Translations under genes and position numbers: made by a program
Source of the DNA: Paraphysoderma sedebokerense
Taxonomy: Eukaryota > Blastocladiomycota > Physodermatomycetes > Physodermatales > Physodermataceae
Direction of reading: 5' to 3'
Assembly: GCA_025602915.1 (NCBI GenBank)
Contig: JAHLJZ010000012.1
Coordinates: 1-64,000 of the forward strand
Length of the DNA stretch: 64,000 nucleotides
Notes under the pieces: model-generated
The model's database searches: none
What the model saw: the letters and a program-made list of their open reading frames with translations, nothing else
Told to the model about the DNA's origin: nothing
Shown: in pieces, positions 33,955-46,905 of the stretch
Layout of the letters: each line of letters opens with the position of its first letter
How positions within the stretch are numbered: position 1 is the first letter of the stretch

Positions 33955-34979
33955 ATGTTGAATCCACTCTTATTGTATTTTCTGCTAGCTCTTTTAAGCA
34001 GTGGAGCTATTTGTGTACCTCGCAGTCTGACTAAAAGTAAGTGAAAATATTTTATTAATACATACACAACTAGGAAAATCAAATCTTTGAACGAAATAAA
34101 CTTTCATAAGTCCAAAAGCGATCCCCATCTGACTTATGTCCTGAAGAACCAAATACTATCGAACAGAAGTTATGCAAACTTCAAACTGATTATGAAGGCT
34201 ATACTCATGTTGGCTGGCATGGTAAGTAATGTTGATGTTCAATGTTTGCTCGGAAGTTCGAAACGAGTATTAATTTTAAATATTAGGGACATGTTCAAAC
34301 TACAAGTCCAGTATAGAATCCCGCATTCAAATTTCAACAGATCCGTTGGGCGGTCTCTTTCTAGGACCGATGTTTTATGTCGCTGATTCTGCGGCAATTG
34401 CGAATGGCTATGGAACAGGAAGTGGGTGGACTTTCTCATTTCTTACAGACTGAAAAAAAAACCAGATGTTAAAAATTTCTAATTTTAGCATGTATGAGTT
34501 TGATACAGACTCTATTTGATAAGAAAACGATGAAACCTACTTTATGTTCAATTTACGCAAAAACTGATGTCCTAGCATCAACACCGAAGATATATGTTCC
34601 CAAAATGTACCCTCTTTCCCCAGATGAATTGCCAGATGATGCGACGTTCCTCAAAAAGGAGAATAAGCTTTGGCAAGATTACCAAAACTTGGATGAATGG
34701 GAAGCATTGATATTGAGTGGTGGCCGTCCTCCCACTGAGCGCACAAAATTGCCGGCTGCGATTCGAATCTCCGAACATTTTCCTAGTAGAATTCAGTTCC
34801 AAGCAGCTTTCCCTGCATCGTTTATACCTCACTTACAAGTCAAATGTGAGATATTAGATTATACGGTTCCTATTGAGGTTTTGGAGGAGTTACGCCAGCC
34901 AAAGTATATGCAGTTGCCGGATCAGAGGGCTGCTCCATGGGGAGAAATATTGGGCGCGCAGTATTATACAGCAAACTAA
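33955..34979 (+). CDS. Secreted ADP-ribosyltransferase-like protein, copy 1
   Basis: A signal peptide (NPLLLYFLLALLSSGAIC) is followed, after splicing, by KLCKLQTDYEGYTHVGWHG and then LFLGPMFYVADSAAIANGYG. The later exon reads TLCSIYAKTDVLASTPKIYV and ends at 34979. The pattern GWHG(T)...GPxFYVADxxxxAxxYG followed by a (C)xxYxK strand resembles the H-Y positions of the H-Y-E type ADP-ribosyltransferase fold seen in many secreted fungal proteins. Whether a catalytic Glu is present, and whether it has enzyme activity, could not be judged. Introns have consensus ends, and one splits the His-Gly motif. It looks whole, and it is the first of a tandem pair. Confidence 0.6.
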
Positions 34980-35680
34980 ATTAGAGTATTTAACGTAGAG
35001 ATGAATCCATAAATTATATAGAAATCGTTTTTGAAGAACGATAACTCCCATTTCTCAGTACATATTTCGTGGTTGTCACGGTATCTTACAAAGCTTAATT
35101 ATTAATAAATAAAACTTCCGGGCGGTCACTTCCAAGTTTTAATTCATCGATTGAGTTTTGGGTAATTACAATTTGACTAACCAAAACATTGGCCTGTACA
35201 GAGATTATTTCGGTAATATTCTTATTGAGTACTTAAAATATTAAAATAATTGTTGTGGATACATGTGGATACAAGATACAAAACAGTGGATAGTGCTGCT
35301 GCACCCACTTCTTCAATTAACATTGCAAGATACAATTAAGAACTGTTGGTTGGGTCACGGAACGACATTGTTGTTTCAAGATATGGAAATCACCATTACT
35401 GCAATAAATATTAAACTCAGAGCAACGTCGCTGTTTGTCGTTGCTAATCAGCTCTCTGACATGCGGTCGAACTCATAATATTCCGGCACCACTCATCGCG
35501 ACCATCTCCGGTTCCGTAGCACTTTTTTGCAAGGTGCACAAGTCCTATTGGATCCGTCCTTCTTAGCGGATTTTTGGAGCACGAAGATTATATTATTGCA
35601 TTTAACATAAATACCATAAAGTGAATTTCAATCTTTGGTATCGAAGTTGCTTCTCGATAGCAAACAGTATTGTGTTGCAA
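34980..35680. other. Spacer between the tandem pair
   Basis: AT-rich spacer with no supported gene. A 71-codon plus frame at 35263-35478 has no recognised content. Confidence 0.4.
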
Positions 35681-36518
35681 ATGTTTGCCGTGGGACTTTT
35701 GATCCTTCAGCCCCTTTATCCGGCGTTAAGCGTAACAATCGCGCCGACTGGTAACTTCAACTCTTCATTTCCTCATTGCTACCAGAACTCGATCTGACTT
35801 TTTTCAAATTCATAAAGCCGATATTCTGCAACCATCCAAAGCAGTGCAGATCCATAAACGTGGCCTGTCTTGTTCGAGTTTAGCGAGAGATAAACTTTGC
35901 AACCTATTGGAGGACTACAATGGATACCATTTCGTCGGATATCATGGTAAAATTTGATTTTAAATACAGCTTGTATGTCACTCGTAATTAATTCCTTCTT
36001 CTTTAATTACATTAGGGACATGTTCCAATCATGAAAAATCAATCGAAAAACAACTCAAGATCCAAAAAACGGATGAATCAATTAACGGTCAGTTAGGATC
36101 AAGGTTCTATGTGGCTGGTTCACCATCGGTAGCTTATAAATTTGGGGTAGAAAGTAAGATCTGATATAGCTCAAACGTTTTGCATGTCATGTGACGCCAT
36201 TCGTTAATTTTATTGTTAAAAGGATGCTCAAGTGAACCAAGGGCGCTATTTTCCCGTAAAAGAGAAGTTGCGTTATGCGCCGTGTATGTTAAGAATGATT
36301 ATCTTGAATTGATTCCAAAAGTATACGTTCCCGAAATGTACCCAGAGGTGCGACAAGTGGTGAAGACGCAACTCCGCCCGAACGACCAGCTATGGGGAAG
36401 TTTGGAAAACCTCGATGCTTGGGAGCTTCTGATGCTAAAGACATACAGTGGGGATTTGTATAATGGTGTCCAAGCCGTGCGAATATCTGAAATCAGTGGA
36501 TATGAAGGACAACTTTAG
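35681..36518 (+). CDS. Secreted ADP-ribosyltransferase-like protein, copy 2
   Basis: This is a tandem paralogue of the preceding gene. A signal peptide (MFAVGLLILQPLYPALS) is followed by KLCNLLEDYNGYHFVGYHG, then TCSNHEKSIEKQLKIQ and SRFYVAGSPSVAYKFG. The last part is ALCAVYVKNDYLELIPKVYV. Intron positions match copy 1, including the one in the His-Gly motif. The end of the gene is less certain than in copy 1, and homology may run on to about 36698, so this copy may be intact with a different ending or may be broken near its 3' end. Its function is unknown, and a secreted effector role is inferred. Confidence 0.5.
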
Positions 36519-36698
36519 AGTGCTTGGCCAATTCCCATTCTTAAGTACATGTTTGCGAAATGCACCATATCAGAAGGCGAAGAGAAATTACACGGATTGA
36601 GGAAGGTAAATTATGCTGAAGTGATGAGCCCGAATGAAGTGGATGAATCGTTCGAAGTATGGGGGAATGTATTCGGAAAAGAGCACTACAATAATAGT

Positions 36699-37303
36699 TA
36701 GAGATCAATACTGCATAATATAGCCTGTATTTAGAAACTTTCTCCCGAATGCTGCCCATTTCAAATCAATATACAGAGGCCGTTACATAATGATTAGAAC
36801 CCTTCTTCAGCACTGCAATGTATCAGACTCTCGGGAAGAATAACCCGAAGACAAAGTATAAATCAAGCGTCTCAATATTTCCGACACATCGAATGAATGA
36901 CGAGACCGGATGGATAATGGGACGCGGGGAACTCTCGCGCGGGATGAATCAAGATTTGATGCCACGTTTCAAAGGCCGAACAAGCTCTCCGCAACGCTTG
37001 GGGGATAACGAGGACAGCGACATCCTCCTCAATGATGCGGATTGAGGCATGGGAACAATCGCTTTAGGTTACACATCAAAATGCAATCCTAGTGCAACAG
37101 CGCTGTCATTAATGTTTTAGCGTTTTTATCCGGACGACCATCACAAACGTGAATGAAAACAGGGTGGCATTAGTGGATCAGTAGTGTCGGTGCAAAATAT
37201 ATAAACAGATCAAGTATCCGGCACTTTGAAGGTCCCTGTTTATACGAGAAGTATTTGGTTTGATACCCTTGATTGAACGACCTAAACTCCGCAAAGTATC
37301 GCA
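36699..37303. other. Gap, one small doubtful frame
   Basis: A 75-codon plus-strand frame at 36818-37045 encodes a charged peptide (MNDETGWIMGRGELSRG) with no recognised domain. It may be a small gene or a terminal exon, and support is weak. Confidence 0.25.
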
Positions 37304-38559
37304 ATGTTGTCCAACTCTATACATACCTATCTGTTTGCATGTATATTCCTCGCCTTAACAATCAGTTCAGAATGTGGTCGAACAGAAATTATGGAAGAGT
37401 TGCCTCATGCCAGGCCCCACATACGCACAAACCGAAAAATCGTCGCCTTCCCACCTCCTCTCAGCAATACTGTTTTTCAACCTTCCCCTCTAAAAGAACC
37501 GTTCCAACGGTCCTTTCGACGAGCCGAGACAGTACGATGCATGGTCAAGGACAGAAATATCATAAATTCCGTTGAATTTCCCCCTCGACCTATTGCCGAA
37601 GTGATAACAAAGGGTGTCCGTGGTTTTCTGAACACTAAGGTGGTTTCGTTCATTTTAGATAGGATGCAACCCAAGTTACGATCTCGGGTGAGGCAGAGCC
37701 TTTCGTCTATCAAGTTGAACATCATCACTCGTATCCCGCCAATACTTCAAGAGCAAGCTGCCGAAGTGTTTAGATTAAAACCTTTGACCCCTCCCAAAGT
37801 ACGCAGGGAAGGGATGAATCCGATTGAACATGCTCATGTGACATTCGAAGAAGTTGGAAACGTGATTAAAGTTGAAATGATTAAGCAGTCTGACAGGTAT
37901 TGGCAGATGGTGGAAGATGATATAACTGAGACTCTTACGCTGTCACTGTATCAAAATATGGCATTTAAGAGGAGGTTGATGCGAAGAGACGACTTAAAAA
38001 TGAAGTCAGTTAATTTAGGTTGTATAGCCGAAGCTGTGGCAGTGGATTGTAAGGATTTTGTTTCTCGGTTGATTTATTAGCTCTTGTGACTTAATTCTAA
38101 CAAGTGATTTCATCATTAACAGTTGCTAAAATCAATGACTGTCAAATGCAAACGATCCCTCAGTCGACTGCAGAAGGATTTGCCCAAATATCTCGTTCGG
38201 TGTTGCAACAGTCACTACAAACTGAAGAGGCCACTTCAGCTCCACAGGTTGAAGGCGAAGCGGCCCCACAGTTAGAGCAAATTATCAACCGAATGTCTAA
38301 AGAGTTGGAAAAAGAAGTCGAGGCCAAGGCACAAGAATCAGCAAATGAAATGCTATTGGGAATCGCAGAAGATTTAGTTGAAACAATGATCGAGGAGAGT
38401 AATCAAGCCAAAGCTACAAGCACACTTTCAGGAAATATGGACAGTCAGTCGGTTGTTGAGCAAATTGATGGATTGAACGAAAAGTTTAAGGGCATATCAC
38501 TCATTGGTGAAGACGACCAGTCTGGAATACTGAAATGTCTGGTGTCAGGCGACTTATAA
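37304..38559 (+). CDS. Secreted protein of unknown function
   Basis: The start MLSNSIHTYLFACIFLALTIS is a good signal peptide, followed by SECGR. The mature part is basic (HIRTNRKIVAFPPPLSN, VRGFLNTKVVSFILDRMQ). One intron is inferred from a GTAAGG donor at about 38049 to an AACAG acceptor at about 38122. It joins GCIAEAVAVDF to AKINDCQMQTIPQ. The second exon is acidic and helical (MSKELEKEVEAKAQESANEM). Read this way the protein is about 390 residues. Without the intron, the first part would end as a 258-residue protein at 38080. No family was recognised. It lies between the tandem ADP-ribosyltransferase-like genes and a membrane transporter. Confidence 0.5.
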
Positions 38560-38778
38560 GCTTCAACAGATACCCATTCCCTAATACTGTATAGAAATAT
38601 GTTTCATTTGTGTGACAAACGATTCTGGATCAATGTCACAATAATGGCAATGTATAATAGATAAATTTTTTTGTGGTTGTCAATTCTTCGATCGCACCGC
38701 TCGCGGCACCGAGAAATTTAATTAATATCCTCAGTTTTTTTTTTTTTAATTTGTGAGCAAATTTAATTTTTACCATTG

Positions 38779-40363
38779 ATGGAGACGAATACAAATTTCA
38801 CTGCGGCATCTTTGGCGGATAGTCATCCACATCGACATATGTTGAACCCTTCAGATAATATATTGGAGATGCATCATCTCTCTATTTCCTCCACAGATTT
38901 GGGCGACCTTCCGCTTCATTCGCCGACAATATCGATTCCCTCACTCAATATTCCGTATGACGAGAACTACGACATCGAAACAAAATTCATTACAATTCTA
39001 ACTTCCAAGCTCTTTTCTTTTGGGCTTCCTGCTCATCGTCTTGAAACTGTTCTCTCGTCCTTGCAGCCATACCTCACTACCAAGTACAAGATTGGAGCCT
39101 TCCCAAATGGATTTATCGTCACATGCTTACATCCAATTACCAATATTCCGTACACTATCATTGACAGGACGCTCTCTGGTTTTGATATGGGCGGGCTGTA
39201 CAAGTTGGATACTATGTTGTACGAATTAAAGAGCAGAAAGATCGGAGTATCTGAAGCTTTGGAGATCATGGAAAAGGTAAATGGTGGAGCTGGTTGGAAT
39301 CAATGGGTTGTTGTATTGGCATTTGGAGTTGCTTCCTTCGCTGGAGCCCCGTTAGCATTCGATGGTAAGTAAATTCATGTCTGAATGGGACATTGCAATA
39401 AGTTGACTGTATCTTTCATGATAGGTTCATGGATGGATGCTCTATTTTCATTCATTCTAGGACTGCTTGTCGGATACCTCAATATCATCTCAGCACCGTC
39501 GCCGTTCTCGCTACTGTTTGAATTCATATCTGCTGTTTTTGTTTCATTCATTGCTGTTTTGATTCAAACCTACATATACCCCAACATTTGTTTCGCCGCA
39601 GTAACATTGAGTGCCCTGCTTGTTCCTCTGCCTGGATTGATTTTGTGTATGTCGTTCGTGGAATTGGCTTCAAAACAGTTTATCAGCGGCAGCAGTAGGT
39701 TATGGCACAGTCTTCTTATCGGTTCGTAATATCTTACACAGGATTAACTACGTTTGCCCTGTTATTTTAACTCTTGACTCGCAACTTTGGATAGCTCTCT
39801 TGCTAGCTTTTGGACTGTCCTTAGGGGCTCGACTGTCCCGCAATTTGTTCTCAATTCCGTTAAACCAGCCGGTTACTTGTTCATCCTCATCAATCTCTCC
39901 ACTCTTCAACATCCTCTTCCTCCCCTTAATCTCATTTTCACTGGTCATCTTACTAAACGCAACATATCGACAATACCCAATCATGATATTCAATAATATT
40001 CTTTCCTTCTGGTTATTCTATATTTTCATCAAATACACTCAACTAGGTACCGAATTGACCGCTTTCATCACAAGTTTTATAACCTGTACAATAGCAGAAG
40101 TATACGAACACGTCACAAAATTTAACGGAGTCCCAGCTACACTCATGGGTGTAATTATATTAGTTCCCGGATCGATAGCTACAAAAACATTATTCACTAT
40201 TTTAGGGAACGACGTAGTAAATGTTACGGATGGGGCCTCGGGATTTGCAGTGTTAGTTATTAGCATCGCTTTATCTATTTCAATGGGATTGTTACTTTCT
40301 CGAGCTGTTTGTGCTTGGGTGTTTGATAAAATTGATATCCTGAAGAAAAGAGCTAGTGACTGA
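38779..40363 (+). CDS. ThrE/Prm10-family membrane transporter
   Basis: Three exons. After a variable N-terminus, the soluble ThrE domain runs from FITILTSKLFSFGLPAHRLE through GGLYKLDTMLYELKSRKIG and ALEIMEK to GWNQWVVVLAFGVASFAGAP. A first membrane set follows (FSFILGLLVGYLNII, FVSFIAVLIQTYIYP, LSALLVPLPGLILCMSFVELASK). The second ThrE-like half (ALLLAFGLSLGARLSRNLFS, FNNILSFWLFYIFIKY, GVPATLMGVIILVPGSIATK, LVISIALSISMGLLLSR) ends at 40363. The family includes bacterial threonine/serine exporters and yeast Prm10. Its substrate in fungi is not established. Introns lie near 39365-39423 and 39723-39794. Confidence 0.88.
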
Positions 40364-40842
40364 ATTGTTTTAATGAGTGTTGTGGTTTGTGTGATTGTGC
40401 GAAATTTTGTCCACGTCCGCTCACTTTGTGTTAGTTGGCAGTTTGTATTAGTTATATATGTAGATTTAGGCGATTCGACGACTTAAAGTTTCAGAAAATC
40501 TAGAGTACCTATAGATATAGAATATTAGACGATTTCAGTTAGGCAATCGGGAAGTAGCTTCATCATATTTATTTGTAAATCTCAATTACTGTGATAGACG
40601 TTAGATGTTTTAATAGTAAATATCGTAGCATCAATTAATGAATTCCTATAAATTTATGTCGCATCAGGCACGAGATGAAAATATGATTCATATGGAATGT
40701 AGATGGTAGGATCAATTTTTTGATATCAATGGAATGCTACAACTGCTAAAAATTACTGTAATTTGTCGTCCACATTACATCGTATAAGACAATCATTTAG
40801 ATTCCAGTATCTCTACATCTACAAAGATTTCAATTCTTCATT
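40364..40842. other. Convergent 3' flanks
   Basis: AT-rich, with no supported gene. It separates the transporter (+) from the RNA-binding protein (-). Confidence 0.4.
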
Positions 40843-42727
40843 CTACTTTTTCAATGCACCAGCAGTCTTCCGTTCCACCTTCTTCACTTTCTTTCCATAA
40901 TTTCTTTCACGTTTCTTATCAAGTTTCTTCTTCATCTTGACCAATCCTTTCTTGAAATTCTGGGTACGAGATCGAATACGAACTTTTTTAACCTTAGATC
41001 CAGTCGAAGATGTTTTATCACCTTTAGTTTTCTTAAAATCAGTCGTATGTTTAACTTTTCGTAACGAATCGTCTTTTCGTATACGAGTACCAGCGTATTC
41101 TGTCGTTGATTGAGGGTTTTGTTGTTTACCTTTCGTTTTCTTCATTTTTTTGCTACCAGGTTTACTGTTTGGTAAAGATCCGGATGTGGGGGATGGTGTA
41201 GTTGCGGAATTCGGTTTACATTTGAAAACACGGATAGTGCACTCTTTGAGTGTAGTTTCGTGGAGTTTGAGGGCGACAGGAACTGATGATCTGGTTTTGA
41301 ATTGGACTATATCGATTCAACAGAGAAGATGAGGGGAAGTTTATGTTAATCGTGCACGAGAACCATTATCATATAATTATCAGAAAAAGAAAATAATAGC
41401 AAACACATGACTTTTAAAGAGTTAAATGAGAAGACTGATCAACTAACCATAACCGAATCCTTTGCCCATTCCAGTTTTCTTATCCCTGATCACTCTGACA
41501 TACTCGATATCTCCACATTTTTCAAAACATTCCCAAACTTCATCATCCTTCACATCGAGTGGTAATCCTCCAACAAAAATACTTCTCTTGGTATCATTGG
41601 TGGATTTGGAGGTAACGGAATCAACGCGAATATGTTTATCAAATAAAAGCGCTCCGTTCGAAGAGAGAGCAGAAGCAACAGAATCAGTGGATTTATATAC
41701 GATATAAGCGTTAAGAGAGTCGCGGGAGGGGTGGAAGGATTGCTTTGCAAAAGCAACTCGGCGTGGAAGTGGTTCAGAGAATGCCTAATGATGACGAGGA
41801 GAGGTAAGCCATAGAAACAGAAGGAGGTTGAAGCTATAATCTTGAATAACTTACAATAGATCTAAATCTTATGCTTTCTATCTCTCCATACTGTTTAAAA
41901 TGTGACTTTAATTGTTTGTATTCCGTCTAACCAGTGAGATAAAATAAGAGCTTGTTAAAATCAAGGGTAAGAAATGAATGATCAAATGAAGGAACGATCG
42001 AAATTGATGCGTCACCTTTTGAACTACAGATATAGGCAAATTACCAACAAATATTGTTTTCTTATCTTTTTCGGAATCCTTGGGTCTGATTTTTAACGTC
42101 TTTGTTTTGATTTCCCCTGTCTTATTAGATTTGGACTCATCGGTTTCTGGTAAAACAGACTCAAACTCGTCATCTGATGATTCATCTGAATTTGAAGAAG
42201 ACTCCGATAGCTCCTTTGTTATTTCAGTAGAAGAGGTAGACTTCGTAGTGTTGGACTCAGGTTCTGTATTAGTATCGTTTTGCTGGCTAGACTTCATTGA
42301 AGCTTCGGCGACCGGCGTTTTCGATACTTTCTGCTTCTTTTTGGGTTTTGTTGGCGATTGCTTATTTGTTTGTGGTTTCTCAGATTCGTTTGATTTACGC
42401 TTCTTACTCTCATTCTTCTTCTTTTGGTCGTTCTAACCATGCAGGAGCTGTTAGATACCACGAATTGTCGGGGTGGAATGAAATGATATGAATCGCACCT
42501 TTTTCACATTTTTGTCACCATTCACTAATGCAATTGACTTTTCTGATGGTTTCGGTAATATTGAAGGTTTTGATTTTGTTGATTTTGCCTAAGAATTGAA
42601 CACTTGATGAATCAACTGTAATAGAGTCAACTGATAAGCAACGAAATGAACGAACCGATGATTGAAAGAGAGAATCCAACTCGGCGTCAATCTTTTGAGA
42701 CGAGAACAACGATGACAGTGCCGACAT
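40843..42727 (-). CDS. NOP12: Nop12/RBM34-like nucleolar RNA-binding protein (two RRMs)
   Basis: Exon 1 starts MSALSSLFSSQKIDAELDSL. Basic and acidic linkers follow (SKPSILPKPSEKSIALVNG; then SESSSNSDESSDDEFES). The first RRM begins KKTIFVGNLPISVV (RNP2) near 42050. The second reads RSIFVGGLPLDVKDDEVWEC near 41560-41600 with RNP1 GMGKGFGYG near 41460. The tail is strongly basic (RIRSRTQNFKKGLVKMKKKL, KKVKKVERKTAGALKK). The order of acidic linker, two RRMs and KKR-rich tail is that of yeast Nop12 and human RBM34, which act in pre-25S/28S rRNA maturation. Several short introns have consensus ends. Confidence 0.85.
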
Positions 42728-43881
42728 ATCTATAATTATACAATTGATAATTCAAACTGAGTGAGCTCTGACTGCGTTAATGCGGATGGACATTGAATGA
42801 TTCAAGATCCGTGTTTTGTTTCCATGGATAGAGTCACGTGACACATTCAATGGTAGCAGTGAATGTGCAGTTAAGCCAGCGAACAAGAAGAAAGTACTCA
42901 AAAGCAAAAATAAATTATATAAAATCTGTTATAAATTGTTCGAGAAATTTGTACCAGGGGCTTTACCCGTCAGCTCATCTGATTCCATTTGCCACCGAAA
43001 AAATCTGTAGACGCTCCTAGGCAAAAGGATCCATTTCTCGCGTAGAATTTTCTTGCCGCATCACCGGATTTTATTCTCAGAAAGGGGCGATCAAGGAGGC
43101 AGTGTCGCAACTTGCAATGGCCAAATGATCGGATAGAGTATTGCAAATGTCTTGACTACGGTGTCCACAGCTTTTCCGGCTTGGCAGTCGTCAAGTACAT
43201 GAACCAAGGGTAATTTCAGAGAGAGGGCCGACAAGAAAATCGAGGCATGGAAGGTTTTAGATTATCATGGAGCTCTTACAGATCTGAATGAGAATCGGGA
43301 AAGATTTTAAAGCCATAGCGATTCAAAACCAACAAAAAAAGAAAACCGAAGACTTCTACTCAAGTCCGTTGTAGATGCTCTCCATAAGGTACGGAGGATA
43401 AAGCGAAATTTACACGCACGATGCAAATTTTATTATAATTCTTCTAAGGTACTCTATGAGAATCTGGAAATCCACCGCCATCAAGATTTTTAAGTCGATT
43501 TGAGGGAAAATGATATCTCCATAATGGCGGCTTGAATTCGGATTTCTCTCGTGAGCCTATATATATCAAATATACTGTGTTGGCGTTAAGGTACAGAGTC
43601 CAATGTTGTTTTACATCGTTTTACATGTCCATAACAAGTGTCCTGAATATCGAAATGAGCAATACAATATTTATATGATTGTAATATATGGTTATAATAT
43701 ATTTTCAGTCCACTAATTAATCCAAGCGGCCAACGCAAAGAGGGAACGGGTGGGCTGCGGCCAACTGTAAAGAAAGGGAGCGGCAGACGGCTGTTTCTCC
43801 CCTCTCCGTTGGTCGTTTTTGAATTCCTCTTTTTCCATCTCTCATCATTCGGACAATTTCTGCATTCGCACAGCGACGACG
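42728..43881. other. Long intergenic region between divergent genes
   Basis: No supported gene over about 1.15 kb. A TATA-like run (TATATATAT) lies near 43560, and an AT-rich stretch at 43640-43715 precedes the Sds3-like gene. Short plus frames around 42816-43020 look like chance. Confidence 0.4.
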
Positions 43882-46800
43882 ATGGACGAAAACTCCCCAG
43901 AGTACTCCCTGCATTCCCTCGCAGCAGCCTCCATGCAGGACAACCGCTCCTCCGCCTCAGACATCCCCGAAGACACCGACCTCAACCTCTTGGATCAGGA
44001 TCCGAATGAACACGACAATTCCAATATAGAAGGTGCCTTTTTCATCCAGGATAATTCCGATACAGATATGAACGACGCAACGTTTGAGTCGGCCGATGTC
44101 ATGGACGAAGACAATGAATCCAATAGCGACGACCAGGAAAACCAACCCGACGAAGACGACGACAATTATTCCGAAAGCGCAGATGGCGACATGGACGATA
44201 ATTTTGAGCCCGACGAAGAAGCTGCTCAAGATTTACCTGATGCAGACGACAGTACGAACATACAGGGAGATGAAGCCTCTGAACTGTCCTCTACTGCTCA
44301 AGAGGTGTTCGCCGCTGATGAGAACAAAGTATTGGATCAGGAAAGCGACAATGATAACGACGACGAATCTGCAAGTCAAGCAGACTCTTCAGACTCTGAT
44401 GATGATAGCAGTGCGTATGACTCTCATTAACGATAAATTTATTCTATTTTTCCAAATATTTTTTGTCATTCGGTTTGCCCTCCCTTGGGTCATTTGGTCC
44501 CACACCAGGTGTTCCAGCACTTGTGTTACCTCGACCAATCAGAGATCGATTTCGCTCCTCCGTTGACGTGAATCCAATCCGAATTGTCTTTTCATGTCCA
44601 CTTCTCGTAAAATCTCTCACTCCTTACTCTAACCGCATATTTCTCTTTCTATTTTCTTTCCACAGCAAGCGATACCGGTACGCAGGATTCTGAAAATGAA
44701 TCTTTACGACAAGAAGCTCTGAAACAGATGAAACAGATTGAAAGTGACTTTGTCAAGATACGCGAAACGTAATTGAATTTTACTAGTTGATGTTTTTATG
44801 GACTGTGAACAATTTTGCTAATCATACAATATGTTTCTGGAATAGTTTATATCAGGAACGCATGGGACAGATCAATCTCGAGGAATTACAAATTAATCAG
44901 GGTGCGCTTCTTGTTCTATATCTTTCGTTCTATTCAGTCAACTGAATACCATTGGTTTCATGTACAGGTACGCATCCGGAACTCTCGTCACGCCTGGACG
45001 AAATTGAACAAAAAAGAGCCGATCGAATCCGAAAAGCTAAAGCACTGAAGGAGTACTTGATTCAAAGCTATAACAATCAATTTGACGCCATCAGACATTA
45101 CATCCAGTGCCAATTCTATGTATGTAATTTCGTTTATTATACATTCCCTAGTTTCCAAATTTAACATAGGTCTTCCTGACATTCAATGAATTAGGAAATG
45201 CGTGCTGCCGCTCGTAGGGATTTGCTCAGTGATCGAACTCATAAACTTTTCAAGTTAAAAGCCGAAAAGCGGAAGTTGGATACCGTGGAAGGTAATTTGT
45301 CGTTCCACCTCTGTTATCAAATTCTCAGTTACCAGTATCTTTGGTGATCACTAACACTTGAACTTAGTCAAACTCGAGCAAACTGATCGGTATGCGTTGC
45401 ACAAACGAAAGAAAATTCGGAAGCAGGACTTGTCGCAGTACCAGATTATTTATAGAGAAATTGGTTTTCCAATTCATATCCTTTTGATGAATTTTCATTT
45501 CTCTCGTTTGCATATTTTTATTCAGGAAGTGATGATTCCTTAACGTTTACCCTTTTGATTCCGCGTCACCACCTTCTATCAAAGGTTTATCAAGTGAGGA
45601 GAAGAACTATGATCTAGAGTATTTAAGGGTATGTCCTGCGCTTTCTTTGTCGTCATTCTTTTTCAATAAATTTACTCACACCACTTTCTTTCGTTAGATG
45701 CACAAACCGAGTACGATTTTCTCCTCTTGACATTTTCCCCCGATTATGGACACTTAACTGACATCATCGTCGTTTTTAGTCAAACTTGATGTTTATCCCG
45801 ATAGCATTGACGGTCGTCGAGTTCTCAAATACTTTGGTATGGTTTTTCAGCCGAATGAGCAAGTTAATGTAACAGACAACAGTAGCCAAGCTGTTTTCCA
45901 AATTCGATTAATTAGTATTGGAGATGCTGAGGTCCGTTTTTCTGTTATACATACTGTCGGAATTCCGCCGCTGTCCTCGGTGGTTACATGTATGTCGGAT
46001 TTAACTTCCCATTCCAATAGATTACAGGCCAACGAAACGACGGTTCAAAAACTCGAATATCTATCGCTTCACTCCGCGACAACCGACATACTCTTCGTTC
46101 CATCCTCTCGTCGAACTCAAATTCCATGCATTCCTCACACCCCGTTTCTCAACATCATATTCCACCTTCATCAATACCGCCGGAACACCAGAGAAATCTT
46201 AGTTCATTTGAAAAGTCAAAGAGTTATCCGAGCCCTAGTAACGATGGATCCAATCATAGTCTATTGAATTCTAGTTCTGGACTTGATAGTAATAACACGT
46301 CCGGTACTGTGACAGCCGCATCAAGTCCGGTCTTTTCGAAGCCAAGCTTGCCTGAAAGCGTTGGCTCAGCGCAAGGATCAAAATCTATCCAACTTTCTCA
46401 ACCATTAAAATCGCAAGCACAAGTTCCGCCGATACCCAATACTACGCCGACCTCTGCTCAATCGGATGGCGATGTTCCTTCATCCAATTCTACTTCTACT
46501 CAAGTCTCTCAATCGGCCACAGCCTCCACGACAGTTCTACCATCAGCATCATCTCAGGGCCCACGATTAACGACATATGTTAGTGGAACTAAAGCCACGT
46601 CATCGAGTCCAAAGATTCAACCCTCCAATATATCAAATCAGAGCACGGCAATAGACCAAACTAAATCTAAAGAATCTGCACCGGCTACTTCTTCCTCTTC
46701 ATCATCGCATTCCGTCTCTAATTCAACTGCTTCCACGACGACAGCTTTAAATCCAGGAACGACGAGTGTACCTCCCACTAAACCCGTTTCTCCGAAACCT

Positions 46801-46905
46801 TCGAATGTGTCTGGAAGTAGCAACGTAAATGGATCAGGTGGTTCAAGCGGAACTGGTGGCAGCGGGATCCAGAATAAGAGTGTTAGTGTCAGTAGTACTG
46901 CCTAA
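43882..46905 (+). CDS. SDS3: Sds3-like subunit of the Rpd3/Sin3 histone deacetylase complex
   Basis: Exon 1 is very acidic (MDENSPEYSLHS..., EDNESNSDDQENQPDEDDD). The Sds3/BRMS1 coiled-coil domain is spread over four exons (44670-45440): LKQMKQIESDFVKIRET, then LYQERMGQINLEELQ, HPELSSRLDEIEQKRADRI, YNNQFDAIRHYIQCQFYEMR, and LSDRTHKLFKLKAEKRKLD. The C-terminal part has KYFGMVFQPNEQVNV and GSKTRISIASLRDNRHTL, as in the fungal Sds3 C-terminal domain. It ends in a long Ser/Thr/Pro-rich tail (46126-46905). Sds3 and its animal relatives BRMS1/SUDS3 are needed for Sin3-HDAC assembly and gene repression. Exon joins around 45540-45800 were deduced and are less sure. Confidence 0.85.
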
